A stretch of 64,000 bases of DNA from contig NZ_CP103057.1 of the NCBI RefSeq assembly GCF_025231525.1, positions 3,048,501-3,112,500 on the forward strand, in the 5' to 3' direction. The translations under genes and the position numbers were made by a program. Positions 52,761 through 61,752 of this stretch are shown here, piece by piece. A model generated the notes under the pieces. The model was given only the letters and a program-made list of their open reading frames with translations. It had not been told where the DNA came from and made no database searches. Every line of letters begins with the position of its first letter. The first letter of the stretch is position 1. This stretch comes from Sphingomonas endolithica. Its GTDB lineage: Bacteria; Pseudomonadota; Alphaproteobacteria; Sphingomonadales; Sphingomonadaceae.

Positions 52761-55268
52761 ATGGATCGATTGCCGCTGATCGCACCGCGTCCGCCGCGTC
52801 TGAGCGACATGACCGAGGGACTGCGTGCGATCGAGGCGCGCGGGATCTACTCGAATGGCGGGCCAGTGGTGCGCGGGTTCGAGGCCAAGGCGACGGCGCG
52901 GCTGTTCGGCGGTGCGGGCGATTGCCTGGCGGTCGGCAATGCGACGCTCGGCCTGATGCTGGCGATCCGCCACGCGGCAGGGCCGCGCGCGGGGACGGGG
53001 GCGTTCGCGCTGATCCCGAGCTTCACCTTCGCCGCCACGGCCCATGCCGCGCAATGGGCCGGCTTGACGCCCTTGCTGTGCGACATCGATCCGGATGACT
53101 GGGCAGCGAGCGCCGCGGAAGAGGCCAAGGCGTTCGAGCGCTATGGCGACCGGATTGCCGTGGTGGTGCCCTATGCCGCGTTCGGGATGGGCATCGATCT
53201 GGCCCGCTATCGCGCTTATGCCGAGCGCGGCGTGGGTGTCGTCGTGGATGCGGCAGCGTCGCTCGGTGCGCTCGACTCTGATGGCGGCCAATTCGGGGCG
53301 GGAGCGCCGTTCGCGATCGTCTATTCGATGCATGCGACCAAGGTGTTCGCGACGGCCGAGGGTGGGCTGATCCATTCGGGCGACGCGCAGCTGATCGAAG
53401 CGCTGCGTCGGATGAGCAATTTCGGCTTCGATGGCGGACGATCCGCCAAGGGGCCGGGGATCAACGCGAAACTGCCGGAAGTGCTGGGGCTCGCCGCCAC
53501 GGCCAAGCTGGCGGAGATAGAGGCGGTCGCGGCACACCGCATGACGCTGGATGCCGCCTATCGATCGATCCTGGGTGGTTTTGCCTCCGAGCGCGGTTTC
53601 CAGCTCCAGCACCTGCGCGGCAGCCGGCCCGCATTGCAATTCCAGTCGCTGCTGCTGCCACGGGCCTTTGCCGGGCATCGCCGCGCGATCATTGCCATGC
53701 TGGCCGAAAAGCAGATCGGCGCGGCGCATTATTTCAGCCCGCATCTGGCCGAACAGCCCTGGTTCCGCGCGCACAGCGTGTTCGACGCGTTGCCGGCGAG
53801 CGACGATGTCGCCGGGCGTATCCTGTCGCTGCCGGTGACCGACGGCATGACCGTGACGGACGTCGAGCATGTGTGCGGCGCGCTGATCGATGCGTGCGCG
53901 CGGTCGGGGTTGAGCGGCCTGAGCCGGGAGCGGCGCGGGCAGGGGGTGCATGGCGCGTTGATCGTCGGCGGGGGCCCTGCGGGCACCGCCTTGCTGACCG
54001 CGGCGAGCAAATCGGGGTCGCTGACCGCCCTGGCGCGCAGCGGCCTGGCCGTGGTCGAACGCGACGCGGTGCTCGGGCGCGGGCAAATCGGCAGCTATGC
54101 GATCACCTCGGACAGCACGGCCGAGACGTTCCTGACCGCGGTGAAGGACAATCGGCATGAGGGGCTCGCGGCGCTGACGCGACATCACGGCGCGCAGGAA
54201 GTGGCACTGCATATCGGCCGGCTCGGCGTGCCACTGGCGCGCGCCACGCCGCTGCTGGAGGCGACCGGGGCCGAACTGGGCGCGATCGTTGCCGGCAATG
54301 GCGGCATCGTCGCGACGCGCAGCGAGGTGGTCGACGCACGCCGGACGAAGGACGGGCTGTGGGCGGCGCGGGTGCGCAACCTGCTGACTGGCGAGGAGCG
54401 GGTGATGCGCACCGCGCGGCTGGTGATCGCCACCGGAGGCTACCAGACGCGCGAGCATGTCGCGGCCGAGCAGCTCGCCGGCGCCACGGTCGGCGAGCTT
54501 GCCGGCGAGCGGCTGATGCTGGGCGACGCTTTCCTCAAGATCGGCGGGCTCGATCGGCTCCGCGAGCGCATCGCGGACAAGCGGGCGCCGCGCATCGCGA
54601 TCCTCGGCGGATCGACCAGCGCGATGGCGGCGGCTGCCCTGATCCTGAAGGCAGCGCCGGCGCTGCCGCTCGGTGCGGGTGCGCTGGCGGTATATCATCG
54701 CCGGCCGCTACGACCCTTCTATCGCTCGGCCGAGGAAGCGCACGACGATGGCTTCACCGACTTTGGGCCGGAGGACATCTGCCCGGTATCGGGCTTCGTG
54801 TACCGGTTGGCCGGCTTCCGGCTGGAGGCACGCGAACTCGTGCTGCGCATGCTGGGCGTCGGCGGTCGCGCGTCCGATCCGCGACTGGCGCTCAGGCAGA
54901 TAACGGGTGAGGACGATGCCGCTGTCCGGGCCGAGCTGCACGCGGCGGACGTCGTCATCGGCGCGCTCGGCTATCGCTCCCGCGCCTTGCCGTTGTTCGA
55001 TGTCGAGGGCAGCGTGATCGCCTTGGCGGCGCACGCCCCGGGACGGCCGCGGCTGGTGGATCAGCAATGTCGCGTGATCGACATGGCCAGCAATCCCGTG
55101 CCCGGCGTGTTCGGGCTGGGTCTGGCATCGGGCCATCTTCCCGACGGCAAGCTCGGCGGCGAATCGAGCTTCGGCGGCAAGGCCAATGGCCTGTGGCTGT
55201 GGCAGAACGATATCGGCCAGATGATCGTCGATCAATTGCTCGACGCGCCGGTGCGGGCGGTCGCGTGA
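52761..55268 (+). CDS. DegT-type aminotransferase fused to FAD/NAD(P)-binding monooxygenase-like domain
   Basis: An 835-residue two-domain protein. Residues 1-390 are a DegT/DnrJ/EryC1 PLP enzyme: LAVGNATLGLMLAI, FTFAATAHAAQWAGLTPLLC, DAAASLG, and MHATKVFATAEGG with the likely Schiff-base Lys194. Residues 397-835 begin GALIVGGGPAGTALL (FAD site) and have a second nucleotide site IAILGGSTSAMAAA near 614, an arrangement of flavin N-hydroxylases. GLASGHLPDGKLGGES ends the second domain. ATG 52761 is chosen over ATG 52734 by spacing to GGGATGAG. The downstream glycosyltransferase overlaps by four bases. Confidence 0.85.
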   Translation: MDRLPLIAPRPPRLSDMTEGLRAIEARGIYSNGGPVVRGFEAKATARLFGGAGDCLAVGNATLGLMLAIRHAAGPRAGTGAFALIPSFTFAATAHAAQWAGLTPLLCDIDPDDWAASAAEEAKAFERYGDRIAVVVPYAAFGMGIDLARYRAYAERGVGVVVDAAASLGALDSDGGQFGAGAPFAIVYSMHATKVFATAEGGLIHSGDAQLIEALRRMSNFGFDGGRSAKGPGINAKLPEVLGLAATAKLAEIEAVAAHRMTLDAAYRSILGGFASERGFQLQHLRGSRPALQFQSLLLPRAFAGHRRAIIAMLAEKQIGAAHYFSPHLAEQPWFRAHSVFDALPASDDVAGRILSLPVTDGMTVTDVEHVCGALIDACARSGLSGLSRERRGQGVHGALIVGGGPAGTALLTAASKSGSLTALARSGLAVVERDAVLGRGQIGSYAITSDSTAETFLTAVKDNRHEGLAALTRHHGAQEVALHIGRLGVPLARATPLLEATGAELGAIVAGNGGIVATRSEVVDARRTKDGLWAARVRNLLTGEERVMRTARLVIATGGYQTREHVAAEQLAGATVGELAGERLMLGDAFLKIGGLDRLRERIADKRAPRIAILGGSTSAMAAAALILKAAPALPLGAGALAVYHRRPLRPFYRSAEEAHDDGFTDFGPEDICPVSGFVYRLAGFRLEARELVLRMLGVGGRASDPRLALRQITGEDDAAVRAELHAADVVIGALGYRSRALPLFDVEGSVIALAAHAPGRPRLVDQQCRVIDMASNPVPGVFGLGLASGHLPDGKLGGESSFGGKANGLWLWQNDIGQMIVDQLLDAPVRAVA

Positions 55269-56314
55269 CCGATCGCCCGACCGTCTCGGTGATCATGGCG
55301 GTCTATGACGGTGCCGCCTTGCTGCCCGAGACGATCGCCAGCCTGCGCGCGGAGACGCTCGCCGACTGGGAGCTGATCGCGGTGGACGATTGCTCGGGCG
55401 ACGACAGCGTCGCCGTGCTGGAGCGCATCGGCGATCCGCGCATCCGCGTGATCCGCTCGACCGAGAATGGCGGGCCGGTGGTGGCGCGCAACCGGGCCTT
55501 TGTCGAAGCGCGCGGGCGCTATGTCGCCGGGCTGGACCAGGACGATATCTGCCTGCCCGATCGCTTCGCCCGCCAAGTGGCGTTTCTGGATGCCGATCCG
55601 GGCACGGTGCTGGTCAGCAGTGCCGCCGACTATCTGATCGACGGGCGGCGCGTCGCGGGCAATTGGCCCCGGCCGCTGGCGCCGGTCATGATCGACTGGC
55701 TGATGCTGCTGCGCAACCCGATCGCCTGGTCGTCGGTCATGTTCCGCGCCGATGAAGCACGCCGGCTGGAGCCGTTCGAGCGACCAATCATGCGCTATGT
55801 CGAGGATTTCGACTTCTACCACCGCATCCGCGCTTATGGGCGGGTGGCGCAGATCGACGAGGTGCTGCTGCTGTACCGCTGCCATGCGGGCGGCGCGTCG
55901 AAGGTCTACAACCACATCATGCGCGCCAATGCCGAACTGCTGCTGCGCGAGCGGCATCGTGCGCTGCTGGGCGACGCGATCGACATTGCGCCATTGCTGG
56001 TGCGCCATGTGATGGCGGGCGAACCCGTGCCGAATATCGAAACGCTCAACGCCTTGTTCGCCGGGATCGCCATGCTGCGCACCGAATTTGGGCGTGTGCC
56101 CCACGAATCCGCGGCATTGGACGCGGTCGATCGCGCGATCGGCCAACTCTGGTGGCGACTGTGCCGGACCGGCGTTCGCTCGGGCACGCTGTTGCTGCAT
56201 CACGCGTTGCGCAGCCGGCCGACGCCGCTGGCGCTTGGCCGTACGGTCGATCTGGTCGCGAGCCAGGTTATCGGCGGCGTGCGGGCAGTCCGGCGGCGGG
56301 CAGCCCGAACCTAA
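55265..56314 (+). CDS. Family 2 glycosyltransferase
   Basis: A 349-residue inverting GT-A glycosyltransferase. VSVIMAVYDGAALLPETIAS is the N-terminal strand; WELIAVDDCSGDDSV holds the nucleotide-binding Asp; AGLDQDDICLPDRFARQV carries the DxD-like metal site; and YVEDFDFYHRIRAYGRV has the catalytic ED. The C-terminal 130 residues are of unknown fold. GTG 55265 overlaps the stop of the fusion gene (GTGA). It may transfer the sugar made by the upstream protein; this is inferred from coupling. Confidence 0.9.
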   Translation: MTDRPTVSVIMAVYDGAALLPETIASLRAETLADWELIAVDDCSGDDSVAVLERIGDPRIRVIRSTENGGPVVARNRAFVEARGRYVAGLDQDDICLPDRFARQVAFLDADPGTVLVSSAADYLIDGRRVAGNWPRPLAPVMIDWLMLLRNPIAWSSVMFRADEARRLEPFERPIMRYVEDFDFYHRIRAYGRVAQIDEVLLLYRCHAGGASKVYNHIMRANAELLLRERHRALLGDAIDIAPLLVRHVMAGEPVPNIETLNALFAGIAMLRTEFGRVPHESAALDAVDRAIGQLWWRLCRTGVRSGTLLLHHALRSRPTPLALGRTVDLVASQVIGGVRAVRRRAART

Positions 56315-56430
56315 GCGCGCAACGCTTCCGGCACGACCAAGGGTGGAATCAGGGTAATTCCGGCGCGGACTGCGGCGGTAGCAGCGTAATTCCCGGACAT
56401 GGTCGGCGGCTGCCCTCTCGATCATAGTCC

Positions 56431-56488
56431 GTCATCCCCGCCTGCGCGGGGATGACGTGGTGGATCATGTCCGAGCGGTACAATCACC
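56431..56488. repeat. Composite palindromic element, copy C (shortened)
   Basis: A single near-palindrome at 56431-56456, equal to the right inner arm of copies A and D joined to the first bases of the left arm, followed by the shared right flank to 56488. The interior and both outer arms are lost, as if the two inner arms recombined. Confidence 0.75.
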
Positions 56489-56616
56489 TACCGCGCGCGC
56501 TCGGGACCAAAAATCCAGAAGGGCCAGGCTATCAAAGATGATGATCCATGCCGTCTGATGATCCGCCGCAACATTGTCGATAAAAACCCGTAATGGTTCT
56601 TTGTAAAAATCAATAC

Positions 56617-56674
56617 GACATGGGAAATGTCTGTATTCGTTCAAGAATATTTCAAATATTATTGCTTAATTAAG
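56617..56674. promoter_or_regulatory. AT-rich dyad cluster upstream of the two-partner secretion operon
   Basis: Three dyads in a row in an otherwise GC-rich region: GACAT-GGGAA-ATGTC at 56617-56631, AATATTTCAAATATT at 56646-56660, and CTTAATTAAG at 56665-56674. A likely promoter/operator region for the tpsB-tpsA-L,D-transpeptidase genes. The 140 bases before (56489-56616) contain nothing recognised. Confidence 0.5.
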
Positions 56675-56823
56675 GCCGTACCGGTAATTCTTCGATGAAG
56701 AAGATTTCGAATATCGGTGCTCAAAACCAAATAAGCATCCGAAAAACATCAGCTACTTGCTTCCTCTGCTCGCTGCGGGTGGTCGCCGGCGTTTCCATTT
56801 CGCGGCCGATTATCGAGGCAATA

Positions 56824-58488
56824 GTGCTGAAAACAGGAATCATCTCGGCCGCGCTGCTGACGGTCGCGCCAGCCGCTTATGCGCAGTCCACCAATGCCGG
56901 TGCGCAGCTGCAGCAGATCCCGCCCACGCCGCAGGCGCCGCGCGCGCCGCTGGATCTTCAAGTCCAGCCGGTGCCGGAGCAGCCCGATGCCGGGCCGCCG
57001 GGTGCCACCGTCCGCATCGATGCGCTGACCGTGACCGGGGCGACCGTGTTCGACGCCGCGGCGCTACGCGATGCGGCCGGCTTCGCGCCAGGGCAGGAGC
57101 GCAGCCTGTCGGACTTGCGCGCGATGGCCGCGCGCATTTCGGCTTTCTATCATCAGCGCGGCTACTTCCTGGCCCAGGCCTATCTTCCCGCGCAGGAAAT
57201 CAGCGGCGGATCGGTGACCATCGCGGTCATCGAAGGGCGCTATGGCAAGGTTGCGCTCAGCCCGGATACCGGCCGGTCGAGCGGCGTCGCCAAAGGCATC
57301 CTGAAGGGTATCGATAGCGGCGACATCGTCACGGCCGCCCCGCTGGAGCGCCGCTTGCTGTTGCTGTCCGATCTTCCCGGCAGCACGGTTCGCTCGACGC
57401 TTGCGCCCGGCAGCATCGTCGGCACCTCGGACCTCGCGGTCGAACTCACACCTGGCCGTCTGATCAGCGGCAACATAGAGGCCGACAATGCCGGCAACCG
57501 CTATACCGGCACCTATCGGGCGGGTGGCACGGTCAACATCAACAATCCCATGGGCGACGGCGACCTGCTGAGCCTGCGCATCCTGGCCTCGACCGGCGGG
57601 CTTGCTTATGGCCGCGTCGCCTATCAGGCGCCGATCGCCAACCTGACGCTCGGCGTCGCCTATTCGCACATCCGCTACGAGCTGGGACGTGAATTCAAGG
57701 GGCTGGATGCGGATGGCACGGCGGACATTGCCAGCGTCTATGCCAGCTACCCGCTGGTCCGCTCGCGCGACGTCAATCTCTACGCGATCGGGTCGCTCGA
57801 GGCGAAATGGTTCGAGGATCGGATCGGCCTCGTCTCGTCGCGTTCCAACAAGAAGAGCCGCGTCGCGACGATCGGCCTGTCCGGCGATTCGCACGATGAT
57901 TTCGGCGGCGGTGGCTGGACCAACGTGTCGGGCGGCTTCAGCTATGGCGACTTCGACATCGAAAGCCCGCTGGAACGCGCGATCGACGCGCTTACCGCGC
58001 GGCGCGATGGCGGCTTCGGCAAGTTCGATTTCGCTGCGGCCCGGCTGCAGACGGTCAGTGGCCCGCTGTCGCTCTACGGCTCGATCCGCGGGCAGCTCGC
58101 ATTCGACAATCTCGATACGTCCGAGCAGATGGAACTGGGCGGCGCCTACGGTGTCCGCGCCTATCCCGAAGGCGAATCCTATGGCGACCAGGGCTATATC
58201 GCCACCGCCGAGGCACGGCTGACGCTCAGCCGCTGGGTCGACAGCTTCCCCGGCCAGCTACAGGCGATCGCCTTCGTCGATGTGGGCGAGGTGCAATATG
58301 CGCACGATGCGTGGTTCACCGGCTCCAATCACGCAAACCGGAGCGGCGTCGGCGGCGGGCTCAGCTGGGCGGCGCCCGAGGGCTTCCTGCTGAAGGGCAG
58401 CTATGCGCACCGGCTCGGCGACCAGCGCGTGACCTCCGGCCCCGATCACAAGGGCCGCTTCTGGTTCCAGATCGTCAAACTTTTCTGA
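56824..58488 (+). CDS. TpsB outer-membrane transporter (ShlB/FhaC family)
   Basis: A 554-residue two-partner secretion transporter. A signal peptide (LKTGIISAALLTVAPAAYA) is followed by a POTRA domain (VRIDALTVTGATVFDAAALR, FYHQRGYFLAQAYLP) and a 16-strand barrel with IEADNAGNRYTGTYRAGGTV. It exports the TpsA partner encoded next. GTG 56824 is chosen because GAGG lies upstream; ATG 56695 gives an overlong leader. Ends with an aromatic residue (LF). Confidence 0.93.
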   Translation: MLKTGIISAALLTVAPAAYAQSTNAGAQLQQIPPTPQAPRAPLDLQVQPVPEQPDAGPPGATVRIDALTVTGATVFDAAALRDAAGFAPGQERSLSDLRAMAARISAFYHQRGYFLAQAYLPAQEISGGSVTIAVIEGRYGKVALSPDTGRSSGVAKGILKGIDSGDIVTAAPLERRLLLLSDLPGSTVRSTLAPGSIVGTSDLAVELTPGRLISGNIEADNAGNRYTGTYRAGGTVNINNPMGDGDLLSLRILASTGGLAYGRVAYQAPIANLTLGVAYSHIRYELGREFKGLDADGTADIASVYASYPLVRSRDVNLYAIGSLEAKWFEDRIGLVSSRSNKKSRVATIGLSGDSHDDFGGGGWTNVSGGFSYGDFDIESPLERAIDALTARRDGGFGKFDFAAARLQTVSGPLSLYGSIRGQLAFDNLDTSEQMELGGAYGVRAYPEGESYGDQGYIATAEARLTLSRWVDSFPGQLQAIAFVDVGEVQYAHDAWFTGSNHANRSGVGGGLSWAAPEGFLLKGSYAHRLGDQRVTSGPDHKGRFWFQIVKLF

Positions 58489-58540
58489 CGGCCGCGGCGC
58501 ACCCCCGCGCCGTACCGTACCGCACGCAAGGACCGTCAGC

Positions 58541-61087
58541 ATGATCAACACCCGCAACACTCATTCCGCCACCCGTAGCCGCATCCGCCTGTCCGGCTCG
58601 ACGGCGCTGGCCGGCTTCGCCAGGCTCGTCCTGCTGGGTCTCGGCGGATCGCTGGCGCTCGCGTCCGCACACGCGCAGAGCCTGCCGAGCGGCGGCACCG
58701 TGACGGCGGGCGCCGCCACCATATCCAACGGCGCAGGCACGGTGACGATCGATCAGTCGAGCCAGGCCGCGGCAATCAACTGGGATGCCTTCGGCATCGC
58801 GCAGGGCAACAGCGTCACCTTCCGCCAGCCGAACGCCCAGTCGGTCGCGCTCAACCGGGTCATCGGCAGCGACCCCTCGGTGATTCTCGGGAACTTGAAC
58901 GCCAATGGTCGGGTCTTCCTGGTCAATCCCAACGGCGTGTTGTTCGGGCAGTCCGCGCAGGTCAATGTCGGCGGGCTGGTCGCCTCCACGCTGAACCTGA
59001 CCGACGCCGACTTCATGGCCGGCCGGTACAATTTCAGCGGCACGAGCGGCGCGGCGGTGCTCAACCGCGGGTCGATCACTGCGGCTGACGGCGGCTATGT
59101 CGCGCTGCTCGGCGCCGACGTCAGCAACCAGGGCACGATCGTCGCCCGGCTCGGCACGGTGGCGCTTGCCGCCGGGCAGGGCGTCACGCTGGACGTTGCC
59201 GGCGACGGGCTGCTCAACGTCACGATCGACAAGGGCGCGGTCAACGCCCTGGTCAGCAATGGCGGGATGATCCGCGCCGATGGTGGGCACGTGCTGCTCA
59301 CCGCGCAGGCCGCCGGGCAATTGCTGCGCACCGTCGTCAACAATACCGGCGTGATCGAAGCGCGCACGCTCGACAATCGCAATGGGCGGATCGTGCTGCT
59401 CGGCGACATGCAGAGCGGCACGGTCAATGCCGCTGGCGTGCTCGATGCCAGCGCGCCGAGCGGCGGCAATGGCGGCTTCGTCGAGACGTCCGCCGCCACC
59501 GTCAACATCGCCGACGGCATCCGGGTGACGACGGCGGCCGCGACCGGCGCCACCGGCACCTGGCTGATCGATCCGGCCGACTTCACCATCGCCGCGACCG
59601 GCGGCAACATTTCGGGCGCAACCCTGTCGGCGCAGCTGGTGACGAACAGCGTCGTCATCAGCACATTGCCGGTGCCGGGCGACAATACCGGCGGCGTCGG
59701 CGACATCTTCGTCAACGATGCGGTCGCCTGGACCGCGTCGGGCACGCCGACGACGCTGACCATGAACGGCAATCGCGACGTCAACATCGATGCCGCGATC
59801 ACCGCCACCAACGGCAATGTCGTGGTGTGCTGCGGCCGCGACATCAACGTCAATGCGCCGATCACGACCACCAACGGCAGCGTATTGCTGAACGCCGGCC
59901 GCGACATCTTCGTCTACCATGCAATCACCACGACCGACGGCAACATCACTTTGTGCGCCGGGCACGACGTGCACATCGACGACGCGGTGACGCTGACGCG
60001 CGGGAGCACTATCCCGGCGCAGAGCCTCGGCCTGCCGGTCGGGCTGCAGCTGATCGCCGGCGCCTCGGGCGTCGGGCCGGGTGTCGGCGGCGGCACGATC
60101 ATCTTCGCGCCGCTCGCGCCACCGACCACCGTCACGGCGGCACCGGTGACGATCAACTACAACCCGGTCTCCTATGCCGCGCCGACTGACTTTTCGACCA
60201 ACTTCGTGCTGACCGAAGGCGCCGCGCTGACGCAGCGCATGCTGCTCTTCCCGAACGGCGACCGCGTTGCCGACGGCACGACCAATGCGGTGCTCACCGG
60301 GTTCAACACGACCGCGACGTCCGGATTGCCCGACGGCGTGACCTTGGTCGCCGGCCCGAATGCCACCGCCACGTTCGCGCAGGCCGAGGCCGGCACGGGC
60401 ATCGCCATCTCCTATAGCGGCTATACGCTGGGCGGCCCCAATGCCGGGCAATATGCGCTCGCCGGATCGTGCTGCGTCACGACACAGGCAACGACCGGCA
60501 CGATCACGGCCGCCCCGGTGGTCGTCGTGCCGCCCGTCGTGGTGGTGCCGCCGGTCGAGGTGCCTCCCGTGGTGGTAACTCCCCCGGAGGAAGTGCCGCC
60601 GGTCGTCGTGATACCCCCGGTCGAAGTACCGCCCGTCGTCGTCATACCCCCGGTCGAAGTGCCACCGGTCGAGGTTCCCCCGGTTGTCGTCATACCGCCA
60701 GTCGAAGTGCCCCCCGTCGTCGTGGTGCCGCCTGTCGCCGAGATCCCGCCGGTCGTCGTGGTGCCTCCGGTCGACGTGCCGATCCTGATCCCGCCGGTCG
60801 AAGTGCCAGTGGTCGTGGTCCCCGCGCCGGTCGGCCCGGCGTCACGCCCGCTGGTCGGGATCGCACCGGCCGTGGTCGGCATCGCGGCGCTGCCGCAGCT
60901 CGCGGTCATCGGTACGGGCGTGTTCGTGCCGACGGCGCAGCAAGTCTCCTTGCTGCCTGTGCCGGTCGAGCAGGCGCAGGCGGTGGACGAACGCCCGGTC
61001 GATCGGGTCAGCCCGACCCGTCAGGGTAACGCGTTCCTGCCCGCGCCCGCCGTCCCGGTCTATCCGCGCAAGCAGGCGCGCCATTGA
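58541..61087 (+). CDS. TpsA filamentous-haemagglutinin-like exoprotein
   Basis: An 848-residue exoprotein with a long signal peptide ending in LALASAHAQ. The TPS secretion domain (INWDAFGIAQGNSVTFRQPN, VFLVNPNGVLFGQSAQVNVG) is followed by haemagglutinin-like beta-helix repeats (CGRDINVNAPITTTNGSVLL and related). It is short for the family. Residues about 658-762 are a Pro/Val-rich stretch of PPVEVPPVVV-type repeats, an odd tail. No C-terminal toxin domain was seen. AAGGA precedes the ATG; the stop overlaps a TTG in the next frame. Confidence 0.93.
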   Translation: MINTRNTHSATRSRIRLSGSTALAGFARLVLLGLGGSLALASAHAQSLPSGGTVTAGAATISNGAGTVTIDQSSQAAAINWDAFGIAQGNSVTFRQPNAQSVALNRVIGSDPSVILGNLNANGRVFLVNPNGVLFGQSAQVNVGGLVASTLNLTDADFMAGRYNFSGTSGAAVLNRGSITAADGGYVALLGADVSNQGTIVARLGTVALAAGQGVTLDVAGDGLLNVTIDKGAVNALVSNGGMIRADGGHVLLTAQAAGQLLRTVVNNTGVIEARTLDNRNGRIVLLGDMQSGTVNAAGVLDASAPSGGNGGFVETSAATVNIADGIRVTTAAATGATGTWLIDPADFTIAATGGNISGATLSAQLVTNSVVISTLPVPGDNTGGVGDIFVNDAVAWTASGTPTTLTMNGNRDVNIDAAITATNGNVVVCCGRDINVNAPITTTNGSVLLNAGRDIFVYHAITTTDGNITLCAGHDVHIDDAVTLTRGSTIPAQSLGLPVGLQLIAGASGVGPGVGGGTIIFAPLAPPTTVTAAPVTINYNPVSYAAPTDFSTNFVLTEGAALTQRMLLFPNGDRVADGTTNAVLTGFNTTATSGLPDGVTLVAGPNATATFAQAEAGTGIAISYSGYTLGGPNAGQYALAGSCCVTTQATTGTITAAPVVVVPPVVVVPPVEVPPVVVTPPEEVPPVVVIPPVEVPPVVVIPPVEVPPVEVPPVVVIPPVEVPPVVVVPPVAEIPPVVVVPPVDVPILIPPVEVPVVVVPAPVGPASRPLVGIAPAVVGIAALPQLAVIGTGVFVPTAQQVSLLPVPVEQAQAVDERPVDRVSPTRQGNAFLPAPAVPVYPRKQARH

Positions 61088-61095
61088 GGCCACGC

Positions 61096-61752
61096 ATGCT
61101 GAGCACCGCGTTACTCGGCGCCTTGTTGTCGATCTCCGGCCCCGTGGCGGCGCAATCAGCGCCGGTTGCGGGGCCGTCGGCCGTTGCCGCTCAAAGCGGC
61201 GCCGATTTCCGCGGCGAAGCGGCCTCGGGCGACGTGCGGGATGTTGCCGCATGGGCGGTGGCGGGCGATGCCCAGCGCCTGCCGTTCGCCGTCATCGACA
61301 AGGTCGCGGCGAAGGTCTTCATGTTCGATTCCGCCGGCCGCCTGCTCGGCGCGTCGGCCGCGTTGCTCGGCATCAGCCATGGCGACGACAGCGTGCCCGG
61401 CATCGGCCAGCGCAAGCTCGCCACGATCACGCCGCAGGAGCGCACGACACCCGCCGGCCGCTTCCAGGCCTCGCTCGGCCACGATTTCGAACAGGACATC
61501 TTGTGGATCGATTACGATGCCGCGCTGTCGCTGCACCGCGTGATCGTCGGCAATCCCAAGGACAATCGCGCCGGGCGGCTAGCCTCCGCCACCCCGCTCG
61601 ACAATCGTATCTCCTTTGGCTGCATCAACGTGCCGGCGCCCTTCTACGACAAGGTTGTCATGCCCGCCTTCACCGGCACGGTCGGCATCGTCTACATCCT
61701 GCCGGAAACCAAGCCGCTGCGCGCCGTCCTGCCGGTGCCGGCAAGCAACTAG
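61096..61752 (+). CDS. L,D-transpeptidase-like protein (YkuD family)
   Basis: A 218-residue exported protein with a signal peptide (STALLGALLSISGPVAAQ). The YkuD-type nucleophile Cys176 lies in NRISFGCINVPAPF; family enzymes usually have SHGC, so the His is Phe here. Preceding parts (AVIDKVAAKVFMFDSAGRLL; ERTTPAGRF) match the family. It would link or modify peptidoglycan. GAGG precedes ATG 61096, 8 bp after the tpsA stop, so it is likely co-transcribed with the secretion pair. Confidence 0.85.
   Translation: MLSTALLGALLSISGPVAAQSAPVAGPSAVAAQSGADFRGEAASGDVRDVAAWAVAGDAQRLPFAVIDKVAAKVFMFDSAGRLLGASAALLGISHGDDSVPGIGQRKLATITPQERTTPAGRFQASLGHDFEQDILWIDYDAALSLHRVIVGNPKDNRAGRLASATPLDNRISFGCINVPAPFYDKVVMPAFTGTVGIVYILPETKPLRAVLPVPASN

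Noticed and set aside
52182-54698. Long antisense ORF (838 codons) opposite the aminotransferase fusion
   Set aside because: Arg/Gln/His-rich composition of a shadow frame, no domain; the plus strand carries two clear enzyme domains.
58475-60451. Long antisense ORF (658 codons) opposite tpsA
   Set aside because: It is a mirror of the GC-rich tpsA frame, without domains, signal or start site; tpsA itself has clear TPS motifs.
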